From: Pedobacter terrae
GTDB lineage: Bacteria; Bacteroidota; Bacteroidia; Sphingobacteriales; Sphingobacteriaceae
NCBI RefSeq assembly: GCF_900100705.1
Contig: NZ_FNCH01000005.1
Span: 1-64,000 of the forward strand
Direction of reading: 5' to 3'
Length of the DNA stretch: 64,000 nt
The notes below the pieces were generated by a model. The model did not search any database. It was not told the origin of the DNA and saw nothing but the letters and a program-made list of their open reading frames with translations. Below are positions 1-9,100 of this stretch, piece after piece. Position 1 is the stretch's first letter; the number at the start of each line of letters is the position of its first letter. The position numbers and the translations under genes were made by a program.

Positions 1-213
1 TGTGCCTTTATATCCGATTTGCTGATAAAGATCGTTCAGGTACAGCTCAAAAAGAAGTGGGCATTCTCAAACTTGAGGTCGATCATCAGGCTGCATATCA
101 TGAGTTACATCAGTCTATATCAGTTTCTCAACAACCCTGAAAAGCTAAATATCGGACGGAGAGATAACAGCGGTCTAAAAAGAGGGACCTTGGAAATTGA
201 TTTTAAAACATAA
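1..213 (+). CDS. IS4-type transposase, C-terminal part only
   Basis: The reading frame is open from base 1 to a TAA at 211-213, so the gene starts outside the window. The 70 residues read CAFISDLLIKIVQVQLKKKW, then AFSNLRSIIRLHIMSYISLY and a short basic tail. The QLKKKWAFSNL...RLHIMSYI...FLNNPEK pattern resembles, from memory, the extreme C-terminus of IS4-family DDE transposases common in Bacteroidota. The catalytic DDE residues would lie upstream and cannot be checked. An ATG at 19 is internal and is not the real start. A likely terminal inverted repeat follows at 261-278. The family call is by resemblance; whether the whole element is intact is unknown. Confidence 0.7.
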   Translation, partial: CAFISDLLIKIVQVQLKKKWAFSNLRSIIRLHIMSYISLYQFLNNPEKLNIGRRDNSGLKRGTLEIDFKT

Positions 214-260
214 TCTAACCCAATTAGCCTAAAAACAAAGTATTTTCTTCCTTTGTAAAT

Positions 261-278
261 TTTAACCGGACAACAGTG
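261..278. repeat. Probable right end of the insertion sequence
   Basis: The sequence tttaaccggacaacagtg lies 48 bases after the transposase stop. It resembles the terminal inverted repeats (ending in CCGGACAnCAnTG) that I recall from Bacteroidota IS4 elements. The matching left end is outside the window, so this is inference. Bases 279-358 between this end and dctA hold nothing recognisable. Confidence 0.35.
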
Positions 279-358
279 AAATAAATTCAGCATGACGACC
301 ACATTAGGAATACTAATTGCTTTAGGTTATGCAGCCAAAACTGAGAACTGAAGAGCAG

Positions 359-1609
359 CTATCTTTTTTCTATTTGAATAGCCTCTCTGTACTTCTCTTC
401 ATCAAACTGATTTTCACTTTTGGCGATCACAATGGTAGCTACCCCGTTTCCAATGACATTCGTAATGGCTCTGGCTTCGCTCATAAAGCGGTCTACACCA
501 ATTAAGATAGAAATATGTTCAATCGGCATAATTTTTAATGCGGTGAGGGTTGATACCAAAACGATAAAACCACTTCCGGTAACCCCGGCAGCCCCTTTAG
601 AGGTAACCATCAGCACACCTAAAACAGTAATCTGCTGCCCCAAAGTCAAATCGACATGAAAAACCTGGCAGAGAAATATCACCGCCATAGCCAGATAGAT
701 GGCTGTACCGTCAAGGTTAAAAGAATAACCCGTTGGAATAACCAAACCCACTACGGATTTATCGCAGCCAATGCTTTCCATTTTCTGCATCATACTGGGC
801 AAGGCCGATTCGGAAGAAGAGGTACCTAAAACAATTAAAATTTCCTGTCGGATATATTTTAAGTATTGCCAAAGGCTAAATTTGTAGTATCTGCAGATTC
901 CGTTTAACACAATAAAAATAAACAAAATACAGGTCAAGTAAACCGAACCCATTAGTTTCGCCATCCCAAATATACTTTCCAGTCCATGTGTACCAATGCT
1001 AAAGGCCATTCCGCCGAAAGCACCAATTGGGGCTAACCGCATAATCAGCTTCATAATTTTAAACAACACCTTCGATATTTTATCAAAGGCATTCAAAACC
1101 GCTGTACCTTCGCCACCCAATTTATTCAATCCGTAACCAAAAAGAATGGCAAAAAGTAGAATCTGCAGAATATTGCCCTCTGCAAAAGCAGCCATTACAT
1201 TATGTGGGATAATATGGAGAAAGAATTCTCCCCAATTCATCTCTTTTGCCTGCTCGGCATATCCTGCAATTTTTGTAGCATCACCAGTTTTAGCTACCAT
1301 TCCTGCACCCGGTTTTAAAATATTCGCCACCAGCAAACCAATGGCAATGGCAACTGTGCTTACAATTTCGAAATATAACAGTGCCTTACCACCAACCCTA
1401 CCTACTTTTTTCATATCACCCATATGTGCAATACCCAATACAATGGTAAAAAATATAATCGGGGCAATTAACATGCTAATCAGGTTGATAAACCCCTCAC
1501 TGATCATTTTGGCCGTTGGTGCGAAGCCAGGGAAATAAGTACCCACACAGATCCCTATAACGATGGCAATTAAAACCTGGACTGTTAAATTGGAAAATAT
1601 CTTTTTCAT
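359..1609 (-). CDS. dctA: DctA/GltP-family dicarboxylate (aspartate) symporter
   Basis: Inner-membrane carrier of the dicarboxylate/amino acid:cation symporter family (DAACS), 416 residues against about 428 for E. coli DctA. Hydrophobic segments fill the chain (about 8-25, 43-61, 76-98, 147-162, 220-237). The two family signatures are present: the serine-rich reentrant loop GTSSSESALP near residue 262 and PTGYSFNLDGT near 292, which form the substrate and cation site. Family members take up succinate, fumarate, malate, aspartate or glutamate; the exact substrate cannot be read from sequence. It lies on the same strand as, and just after, the cyanophycinase/isoaspartyl peptidase genes but behind a terminator (1684-1715), so it probably has its own promoter; a TATCTTTC element sits at 1627-1634. 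In context aspartate is an attractive substrate (inference). Confidence 0.88.
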   Translation of the reverse strand: MKKIFSNLTVQVLIAIVIGICVGTYFPGFAPTAKMISEGFINLISMLIAPIIFFTIVLGIAHMGDMKKVGRVGGKALLYFEIVSTVAIAIGLLVANILKPGAGMVAKTGDATKIAGYAEQAKEMNWGEFFLHIIPHNVMAAFAEGNILQILLFAILFGYGLNKLGGEGTAVLNAFDKISKVLFKIMKLIMRLAPIGAFGGMAFSIGTHGLESIFGMAKLMGSVYLTCILFIFIVLNGICRYYKFSLWQYLKYIRQEILIVLGTSSSESALPSMMQKMESIGCDKSVVGLVIPTGYSFNLDGTAIYLAMAVIFLCQVFHVDLTLGQQITVLGVLMVTSKGAAGVTGSGFIVLVSTLTALKIMPIEHISILIGVDRFMSEARAITNVIGNGVATIVIAKSENQFDEEKYREAIQIEKR

Positions 1610-1683
1610 TTATGCTTAGGAAAAATGAAAGATAGGGTAATTTTCCTTTTGTTAAATAGTTTGTTAATATTTGAATTAAAATA

Positions 1684-1715
1684 AAAGCCTACCTTAATTT
1701 CTCAAGATAGGCTTT
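1684..1715 (-). terminator. Terminator after the cyanophycinase operon
   Basis: Arms aaagcctacctt (1684-1695) and aagataggcttt (1704-1715) pair over 12 positions with one mismatch around an 8-base loop, and a T-rich run follows on the minus strand. It lies between the stop of cphB (1777) and dctA and should end minus-strand transcripts of the SusCD locus. Confidence 0.75.
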
Positions 1716-1776
1716 CCCTGAAAGCGATAGAATCGCAATATTATTTTCGCAATCGTAAAAAACGAGCGCAAACGCA

Positions 1777-2616
1777 TTAAGGCTTAATGTCAATCACATC
1801 ACCAGCTGTAAAAATGCCAAAATCGGCCTGTTTAAATTTTAGCAGGCCCTTATCGGTTTTTTTGATGTCCTTTGGGTTAGCCAGACGAACAACCTGACTT
1901 TCGCCTGCAACAGTTGCTTTATTGCCATGAACAATGATTGCTGTGCTTTCATCAATACCTATACAAACCAGATCAGGATGCGCTGCCAAAGCAGATATCA
2001 ATCGGTTATAACGGTTGCGTTTTAAAAAATGCTGATCGATAATGGTATTTTGCAATAAGCCCATTCCTTCTGCAAATTCGATATTTCGATCCCATAATTT
2101 ATTAAAGGTTTCTTTATAAACGGTATCTAAAAGTTGTTTGCCAGTAATCATATACTTACTCATTACCGCAGCCCCGGCACTTGTTCCGGCAATGGTGGCT
2201 CCATTTTGATAAGCTTTATGAATAGCAGCGTAAACGGGAGTATTCAGTACCGATTTCATGAAACGGTTCTGGTCGCCACCTAAAATATAAATCAGTTTGG
2301 CTCCGGCCAGGGAATCGATCCACTTTTTATCGTTAACATCATGTTTACTAAAGTTAAAATTCCGGATGGTCCGGTTGTCAAGCTTCTTTAATTGGGTAGA
2401 AAGGGTCGCAAAGCCCGCATCAGGCACCTCGCTCGCCATTGGCAGCACAATAATATAATCGTCGGCGTTCAGTAAAGCTGTATTCAGCATTTCTTTCATC
2501 AAGGCATCAGAGCGGTCGCCACCACCAATAATAAACAGCTTACCTTTGGGTCTTCCCTGCGCAACTACCATTAACGAAAGGATGGCCAGCCATGCTATCA
2601 AAAATAGTTTTTTCAT
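1777..2616 (-). CDS. cphB: Exported cyanophycinase (peptidase family S51)
   Basis: Serine exopeptidase that releases beta-Asp-Arg dipeptides from cyanophycin. 279 residues: an N-terminal Sec signal of about 19 residues ending VVAQ, then the S51 fold. GGDQ at 113-116, the nucleophile elbow GTSAGA (Ser146) and DQHFLKRNRYNR at 194-205 are present. The spacing D194, Q195, R200, R202, R205 equals that of Asp172, Gln173, Arg178, Arg180, Arg183, which I recall as needed for activity in Synechocystis CphB. Cyanobacterial CphB is cytoplasmic; this one carries a signal and should act in the periplasm. Its ATG overlaps the stop of the isoaspartyl peptidase gene by one base (TAATG), indicating translational coupling. 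A terminator follows. Alternative: an S51 dipeptidase, though the full Arg triad favours cyanophycinase. Confidence 0.85.
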   Translation of the reverse strand: MKKLFLIAWLAILSLMVVAQGRPKGKLFIIGGGDRSDALMKEMLNTALLNADDYIIVLPMASEVPDAGFATLSTQLKKLDNRTIRNFNFSKHDVNDKKWIDSLAGAKLIYILGGDQNRFMKSVLNTPVYAAIHKAYQNGATIAGTSAGAAVMSKYMITGKQLLDTVYKETFNKLWDRNIEFAEGMGLLQNTIIDQHFLKRNRYNRLISALAAHPDLVCIGIDESTAIIVHGNKATVAGESQVVRLANPKDIKKTDKGLLKFKQADFGIFTAGDVIDIKP

Positions 2617-3641
2617 TATTTGTAAATGTTTACTTCTATTTTTCCGTCTGCAGTTATAGTGCCTCTGTACATGCCTTCTGTATTAAACGGCATCGATACA
2701 TTACCTTTTTTATCTAACGCGATCAAACCACCATCACCACCCATTTTGCCCACCTTATCCAATACAATTTTCGAAGCTTCTGTAACCGAAATACCTTTAT
2801 ATTCCATTAAATCAGAAATGGTTTTGGCTACCACATTGCGGATATAGAATTCACCCCAACCGGTACACGAAATTCCAGCAGTTTCGTTATTGCAATAAGT
2901 ACCTGCACCTATAATCGGCGCATCACCTACCCGTCCATATTTTTTATTGGTCATACCGCCTGTTGATGTGCCGGCAGCCAGGTTGCCTGCTTGATCTAAA
3001 GCTACACAGCCAACGGTACCAAATTTATAGTCGTGGTTTTTAATGCCGAGTAAACCCGATTTTTTGCTACCATGATCTAAAACTGCTTTTGTAGAATCTT
3101 CTTTAATGGCTTCCTGCAAACCGTTCCAACGTTCCTTTGTCCAGAAATATTTAGGATCAACGATTTCCAGTCCTGCATCTTTTGCAAACAGATCGGCACC
3201 CGAACCCACCATCATCACATGTTCCGATTTTTCCATTACCGCTCTTGCTGCTGAAATGGGATTCTTCACGGTTGTTACACCTGCAACAGCACCTGCCATT
3301 AAAGTTTTTCCGTCCATAATGGCGGCATCCAGTTCATTTCTGCCATCATGAGTAAAAACAGCACCTTTACCTGCATTAAAATGCGGATCGTTTTCTAAAA
3401 CATGGATGGTTGCTTCAACAGCATCGAGACTTGATTTACCTGCTTTAATCTCTGCATAACCGGCCTGTAAAGCCTTTGTTAAAGCAGCCACATAAGCAGC
3501 CTCTTTCTCGGGTGTCATGTTTTTCTTTAAAATGGTACCAGCACCACCGTGGATGACCATTACATATTTTTTCTGTTGTGCACTAACATTCAATGCTAAT
3601 ACAGCGCATAATAATACCGTAAATAATTTCAATGCTTTCAT
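2616..3641 (-). CDS. iaaA: Isoaspartyl peptidase / L-asparaginase (family T2)
   Basis: Ntn-hydrolase that cleaves beta-aspartyl dipeptides, including the beta-Asp-Arg product of cyanophycinase, and often asparagine. 341 residues: Sec signal 1-21 (ending VSAQ), the HGGAG motif at 31-35, and the autoprocessing site at Gly208/Thr209 in FGTVGC, where Thr209 becomes the N-terminal nucleophile of the beta subunit. Downstream GTSTGGMTNKKYGRVGD and GAGTYCNN match the substrate-binding region of plant-type asparaginases. The gene lies 6 bp after the S51 lipoprotein gene and overlaps the next S51 gene by one base, so the three hydrolases are one transcription and translation unit. The signal peptide places it in the periplasm, unlike E. 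coli IaaA, which is cytoplasmic. Confidence 0.9.
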   Translation of the reverse strand: MKALKLFTVLLCAVLALNVSAQQKKYVMVIHGGAGTILKKNMTPEKEAAYVAALTKALQAGYAEIKAGKSSLDAVEATIHVLENDPHFNAGKGAVFTHDGRNELDAAIMDGKTLMAGAVAGVTTVKNPISAARAVMEKSEHVMMVGSGADLFAKDAGLEIVDPKYFWTKERWNGLQEAIKEDSTKAVLDHGSKKSGLLGIKNHDYKFGTVGCVALDQAGNLAAGTSTGGMTNKKYGRVGDAPIIGAGTYCNNETAGISCTGWGEFYIRNVVAKTISDLMEYKGISVTEASKIVLDKVGKMGGDGGLIALDKKGNVSMPFNTEGMYRGTITADGKIEVNIYK

Positions 3642-3647
3642 TTTATT

Positions 3648-4739
3648 TTATTGATCTTTTTTATTTAACACTCCGTTATCTATCCACCATGCATACCATT
3701 TTCCACCGCTGCCATCACTCGCTTTAAAGGTAGCAACATTAAAACTTCCACCACCATTAACCGAGGCAGCAATTTCGTAAACCGAAAAAGCTTTTCCGCC
3801 ATTGTTCCAATTTACTTTTTGGTTTTCCTCGAACTGTTCTGGTTGTTTGGTTGTATCTGGAATAATGAAATAAGCGTAACTATAAGCCCTTGCGGCCGAA
3901 TAATCTCCAAAAACTTTAGCCATTCCATCTTTATCAATACAAACAGCGGTACGCTCATCTACAGCAATACATTTAGCCTGAATTGAAAAATCCTTATTGA
4001 TTCTTCCTAAAAACACCAGAGATCTTCCTTCGCGATCGCGGGTCAAGTAATGTTGATCGGTAATTACATTTTGCAAATAAGGCGCTTTCAGGAAATCGTT
4101 ATTATACAAGGTAACATTGGCATGGTACGGATTTGCCAATGCCTGCGCAGAGGTTAGCCCTCCGGTTTCGCCGCTGTAATAAAAACCGCCCAAAATAGCA
4201 CAACCTGCACTAGTACCACCAACTGGTGCTTTTTTATCATTCAACAAATAATTTAAGGCCTGTTCGGTTTTGGTGCCCTTCCAGTATTTCATGTAATCAG
4301 ATTGGTCGCCACCGGCGATGAAAACCATTTCTGCATGGCGGATGATGTAAGCCACTGTATCATTGTTAGCCAGTTCCTTCGAATTGATCAACAATGTTTC
4401 TACAGAATTTACAGTTCCTAACGCGTTTACAAAGGGATTATAGGCATCAGTTCCGGTGGCGCGGAGAATAACTACATCTCCTCCTCCGCTCCTGGCTATC
4501 ATCCATTTAAATGCGGCTTCTACATCGGCACCACCACCCATAAGTACCATGCCTCCGGTAACTGGTTTAACAACGTTGGCACTATCGCCAATTATACCAA
4601 TAGAACCTGGCCTGTTGGGCTTTGATGGATTCCCTCCAGTAGTAGGTGCCGGAACGATCGCTGTTGTGCCATCCGATTTGCCGCAGCTGATAGATGAGAT
4701 GCAAAAAATCATTAAAAGCACAAGAAATGATTGTTTCAT
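3648..4739 (-). CDS. Cyanophycinase-like S51 lipoprotein
   Basis: Starting at the ATG at 4739 the protein has 363 residues and a lipoprotein signal with SISC at 16-19, Cys19 being the lipidated residue. A longer frame back to 4787 would run through the hairpin at 4759-4783 and hide the signal, so 4739 is preferred. After a Thr/Pro/Gly-rich linker (about 20-60) comes the S51 fold: MVLMGGGAD near 64, GGDQ at 133-136, nucleophile elbow GGTSAGC (Ser167) and DQHYLTRDREGR at 218-229. This keeps the Asp-Gln-x4-Arg-x-Arg-x2-Arg pattern of cyanophycinase. An extra C-terminal part of about 80 residues, ending in an aromatic patch (KWYAWWIDNG), may bind substrate or partner. It follows susD after a hairpin and precedes iaaA by 6 bp. 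Probably surface exposed, making the first cuts (inference). Confidence 0.82.
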   Translation of the reverse strand: MKQSFLVLLMIFCISSISCGKSDGTTAIVPAPTTGGNPSKPNRPGSIGIIGDSANVVKPVTGGMVLMGGGADVEAAFKWMIARSGGGDVVILRATGTDAYNPFVNALGTVNSVETLLINSKELANNDTVAYIIRHAEMVFIAGGDQSDYMKYWKGTKTEQALNYLLNDKKAPVGGTSAGCAILGGFYYSGETGGLTSAQALANPYHANVTLYNNDFLKAPYLQNVITDQHYLTRDREGRSLVFLGRINKDFSIQAKCIAVDERTAVCIDKDGMAKVFGDYSAARAYSYAYFIIPDTTKQPEQFEENQKVNWNNGGKAFSVYEIAASVNGGGSFNVATFKASDGSGGKWYAWWIDNGVLNKKDQ

Positions 4740-4758
4740 AATAAAAATTTGAATATAC

Positions 4759-4783
4759 CGGGGGGAAACATAAGTTCCCCCCG
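4759..4783 (-). promoter_or_regulatory. Hairpin between susD and the S51 gene
   Basis: CGGGGGGAA (4759-4767) and TTCCCCCCG (4775-4783) form a perfect 9-bp, GC-rich stem with a 7-base loop, 12 bases after the susD stop. On the minus strand it is followed by a weak A/T tract instead of a clean T run. It may act as a partial terminator or as a 3' stabiliser of the susCD message, so that less mRNA reaches the hydrolase genes. A similar hairpin lies after the second susD (28857-28883). Confidence 0.6.
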
Positions 4784-4795
4784 ACAAAAAACGCC

Positions 4796-6184
4796 CTAGT
4801 ATTTAGGATTTTGGATAATATTTTTGTTCACAGATATTTCTGTTGCAGGAATTGGCAACGCATATTGCGCCTGGCTTGGAGACAAAGTGAGTGCACTTTG
4901 CGTTGCGGCAACATCGGCGGCAGTTCTTTCAATTACCATATTTCTACGTCTCAAATCAAAGAAGCGATGACCTTCAAATGCTAACTCTTTATACCTTTCA
5001 TCATAAATAGCACTAATTAAAGCCGTTTTATCTGCAAATACTGCATTAATATAGCCATTAATTCTTGCCGCGCGTAAGGTATTAATATCTCCTGCAGCAT
5101 CGCCTGTAGTTTCTGCTCTGGCTTCGGCTCTGATCAGGTACATTTCGCCAGTTCTGAATTGTTTTACATCTGCTAAACCAGGTGCAGATGAAGTTCCACC
5201 GATGTATTTATTTACCAGATATTTAGATTTTGTGCCTGTACGTGTATTATCGAATTTGATGTAAGGCACAAACCTGATGTCATTTGTCTGATCGAATGTT
5301 GCAATTAATTTAAATGAAGGCGCATATAAAACATAGCTACCCGATTGTCTGAAAAAGAAATCTCCGGTTCTTGAATCACCGGTTACCCGTTTTAATTTCC
5401 ACACTACTTCAGCATCATTTGCATCTGTCCAGATGCCAGGAAACTGTGCTTTGGTAGCTAAAGGTAAAGCATTTATTACCTCAGTTGAGTAGGCAATGGC
5501 ATCAGCCCAGTTTTTTTCATACAAAGCAACACGTGCCTGAATTGCCGAAACTGCAGTTTTCGTAATTCTAGTTTTATCGGTAAAGCTTGCTGGTATTAAT
5601 GCTTTTGCTGCAATTAAATCTGTTTTTGCTTTTGCAATTACCGCCTCAAAAGTTTCTCTGGCTGGATAAATGATAGCAGATTTTTGCATATAGGTTACCC
5701 CTAGGGCACCTGTTTGATAGGAAGAGGCGTAAGCCCTTAACAATTCAAAATGCAAATAGGCCCGGAGCGCCAATAACTCACCTTTATAACGATCAGCCAA
5801 AGCAATATCTGTTCCCGTAAAAGTTAATTTTTCCATTGCTTCTAAAACCCGGTTAACTCTATCTATAGCTGTATAATTTGTATAGTATAGTCCGGTAACG
5901 GAACCATTGGAGCCATTGTACAGCCACCTAAATGCGTCGCTGTTTCCTACTGTATTTTCTTGCGGATACATGGCTTCGTCTGAAACGATTGAGCTATAGC
6001 TTAATGTAGAATAATCAATTGGTGCATAAGCGCCGATTACTCCTAAATTAACATCTGTAATATTCCTGAATGCTTGTTCAGGTAAAATTAAGTCTGTTGG
6101 CTTAAAATCCAGTTTGGTACAAGATGTTACCAACAATACGACTGCCAATAACACAGTGCATTTTGTATATATTTTGTTAATCAT
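4796..6184 (-). CDS. SusD/RagB-family substrate-binding lipoprotein
   Basis: Surface lipoprotein that caps the SusC barrel and binds ligand. The start is taken at the ATG at 6184 (462 residues), because this places a lipoprotein signal, LLVTSC with Cys about 22, at the N-terminus; the frame extends further up to 6337 but that part overlaps susC and has no signal. SusD hallmarks follow: tetratricopeptide-like helices with AIDRVNRVLEAM and GELLALRAYLHFELLRAYA, and the C-terminal DERYKELAFEGHRFFDLRR block with YALPIP near the end. It is 10 bp after the susC stop, so the two are co-translated. Downstream genes suggest an aspartyl-peptide ligand rather than a glycan (inference from context only). 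Confidence 0.93.
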   Translation of the reverse strand: MINKIYTKCTVLLAVVLLVTSCTKLDFKPTDLILPEQAFRNITDVNLGVIGAYAPIDYSTLSYSSIVSDEAMYPQENTVGNSDAFRWLYNGSNGSVTGLYYTNYTAIDRVNRVLEAMEKLTFTGTDIALADRYKGELLALRAYLHFELLRAYASSYQTGALGVTYMQKSAIIYPARETFEAVIAKAKTDLIAAKALIPASFTDKTRITKTAVSAIQARVALYEKNWADAIAYSTEVINALPLATKAQFPGIWTDANDAEVVWKLKRVTGDSRTGDFFFRQSGSYVLYAPSFKLIATFDQTNDIRFVPYIKFDNTRTGTKSKYLVNKYIGGTSSAPGLADVKQFRTGEMYLIRAEARAETTGDAAGDINTLRAARINGYINAVFADKTALISAIYDERYKELAFEGHRFFDLRRRNMVIERTAADVAATQSALTLSPSQAQYALPIPATEISVNKNIIQNPKY

Positions 6185-6194
6185 AAAGTACTTA

Positions 6195-9100
6195 TTAAAA
6201 GTTAACATTAATTCCTGCAGTATACGTTCTGGTATTTGGATATTGAAAACGTCCGAAAACATCGTTGTTTTCAGGATCCAAACCTCTCCAACTGGTCCAG
6301 GTAAATAGATTCTGGCCCTGAACGAATACTTTAACACCTTTAATGATTTTAGTTTTTTCTAAGATTGATTTAGGTAAAGTATAACCAATAGTTACATTTC
6401 TTAATCTAAGATAAGAAGCATCCTGAATGTCTTTCGAAGTGAAATTTCTAGGGATATCAAATCTTTGCAGAATGGCATCATCTCCGGTATCGCCGGGGTT
6501 TTGCCAACGGTTGTACAACATCCTTACTGATTGGTTACTGGTACGGTAGGTTCTGTTTTCGTTATAAAAATCCTCATTATTCCACCGCATTACGTTGCTT
6601 ACAAAAGAAAACAGTGCAGAGGCCGTTATTCCTTTATAACTTAATGAGGTAGTAAATCCACCGGTAAATGTTGGGTACATGCTGCCAGAATTTGTGGTAC
6701 TTTGGGTATTGGCGTTGTACAATGTAGTTATACTGCCATCAAGGTTATAATATTGAGCCTCTCCGGTCTGTGGGTTTACACCTGCCCAATCTGGCGCAAA
6801 ATAAGTTCCATAAGGCAAGCCTACTTTTATAATTCTCGAATCTCCATCAGGGAAATTATCAGTTACATCGCTCACACGTAAAATCATGTTTTTATTGTAA
6901 CCTGCATTAGCACCAACTGTCCATATAAAATCTCTGGTTTTAATTACATCTCCGCTAATGTCAAATTCGACACCTCTATTTCTCATTTTACCAGAACTTA
7001 AAGGCAAAGTTGCATAACCTGCAACGGCAGAAGGAGGCTGATTGATGAACATATTGCTGGTAATTTTATTATAAAAATCGGCGCTCAAACGTAATCTGCT
7101 GCTTTTAAACAAACCCAGGTCGAAACCAGCATTAAATGTACTAACGTACTCCCAGTCGTAATCTATATTACCTGCGGCAGTTGCCCTAATCCCTACATTA
7201 CCGCCATAGGTAGTATTACCATAGGCTTGTTGGTAATCGAAATTGCCACCAAACGGACTTGCTGCCGTTCCGTAGCTTGCCCTGACACTCAGATCTGAGA
7301 TAATTTCTAAATTTTTAAGATAATCTTCCTGTTTAGCATTCCAGTTGGCACCTACAGAATAGAAACCATGCCATTTATTTTTTTCGACAACCGTTGTAGA
7401 ACCATCATAACGGTAGCTTCCGGTTAAAGTATATTTACGATCGTAAGTATAACGGCCAATGCCCATAAATGATGCTATGGCATTTCGTGTTTTGCTTCCA
7501 GAAAGTGATGGTAAGAAAACCGTACTTACTGTTATGCCAGCAGGTGTTTCTGGTAAGCGATCATCTATACCAAAGCCTCTGTAACCGAAAAATTTATAGT
7601 CATTGTATATATACTCGTACAATGCTGAAAATTCAACATCGTGTTTACTATCAAATGTTTTAGCAAAGGTTAAACCACTTGTAGATACTATGCCGAAATT
7701 TCTGCGGCTAATCTCATCTAAACGGCCTTTCCCGCCCAGGGTATTTGCAACAGATCTTGAGCCGTAATAAGAATTTGGATTAACATAGTTTTCATCTGAC
7801 GAATTTCTATAATCGATGCCAAATCTGGTAGTTGCCTTTAACGATGGTAAAATCTGGTAAGCAAATGAACCGCCAACTATGGCTTTAAACTGATCTGTTT
7901 TATTACTGGAATTCAGTAAACGCTCCAGGGCCAGGGTTCCTTCACGCTGATCCAAAATATTATACTTAGGCAGATTACTAATACCTGGATGCACCAGCGT
8001 ACCATCGGAGGCATAGGGTTTCTCATAAGGCAATGCATAATAAACTGCAGACATTGGTGTGCCTGCCGTAGTAGCGCCTTCTCCATCAATAAAAGTAGAT
8101 TGAGAATAACCTAATGATACGTTTACGGCTCCGCTAAATTTATCATCATTAAAATCTAAATTGCTTCTGAGTGCATATCGGTTAAGGCCTGTATTTACGG
8201 CAACACCTTCCTGGCTGTAATAATTTAATGAGTTATAAAAACGCAGTTTATCATTACCACCGCTAATACTCACCTGTTGTTCCTGGAACTTGCCTTTTCT
8301 GAAAAAGATGTCTCTCCAATCGGTATTAATCTGCCTTAAACTATCTAAAATAAAATCTGCACGGCCTCTTGATGCTGCCGTTCCTGCTGCGTAAGATGGG
8401 TTTTTCGGAGAATAAGTCCAACCCGGGCCAATGTTTACGCCTGTTAAGCCAATTTCTTCTTCAAACTGCAAACGCTCATTAGTATTCATCATTACAAAGT
8501 TTGGTCTGCTCAGATTAGAAAAACCATACTGTGAATTATAGCTTACAGAAACCCCACCTGCCTTACCTTTTTTAGTGGTATAAACAATTACACCGTTAGC
8601 CCCTCTTGAACCATATAAAGCGGTAGCTGATGCATCCTTTAGCACTGTAGCTGATTCTATATCATCAGGATTAATGGTTTGGAAATAGCCTGCCTCGATA
8701 GGTACGCCATCCAATATAATCAGCGGCCCCCTCACACCATTAATGGTAGCTATTCCTCTAATCACAACAGATGCACTCGTACCTGGCTGGCCTGAAGTTG
8801 AGATAACGCTCATGCCCGGCACACGCCCCTGCAAGATCTGATCTAAAGTTAAACCCGGAACCTGATTAATTTTATCGGAAGTAACCAGAGAACTTGCTGC
8901 GGCAGATTGCGTTTTTTTATAACTGGTATAACCTGTTACTACAACATCATTTAAAGTACCAGCCGATAAACTTAATTTAAGAGTTCCCAACTGACTTTTA
9001 GCTGCTACTTCCCTATCCGTATAACCAATATAAGAAATAACCAGAACTGCATTTTCATCTACATTTCTGATGATGAAATTTCCATTGCTATCGGTAACCG

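Noticed and set aside
4740..4787. Longer N-terminus of the S51 lipoprotein
   Set aside because: It runs through a perfect hairpin and places 16 residues before an otherwise normal lipoprotein signal.
6185..6337. Longer N-terminus of the first SusD
   Set aside because: It overlaps the end of susC and would bury the lipoprotein signal; the ATG at 6184 gives a proper lipobox.
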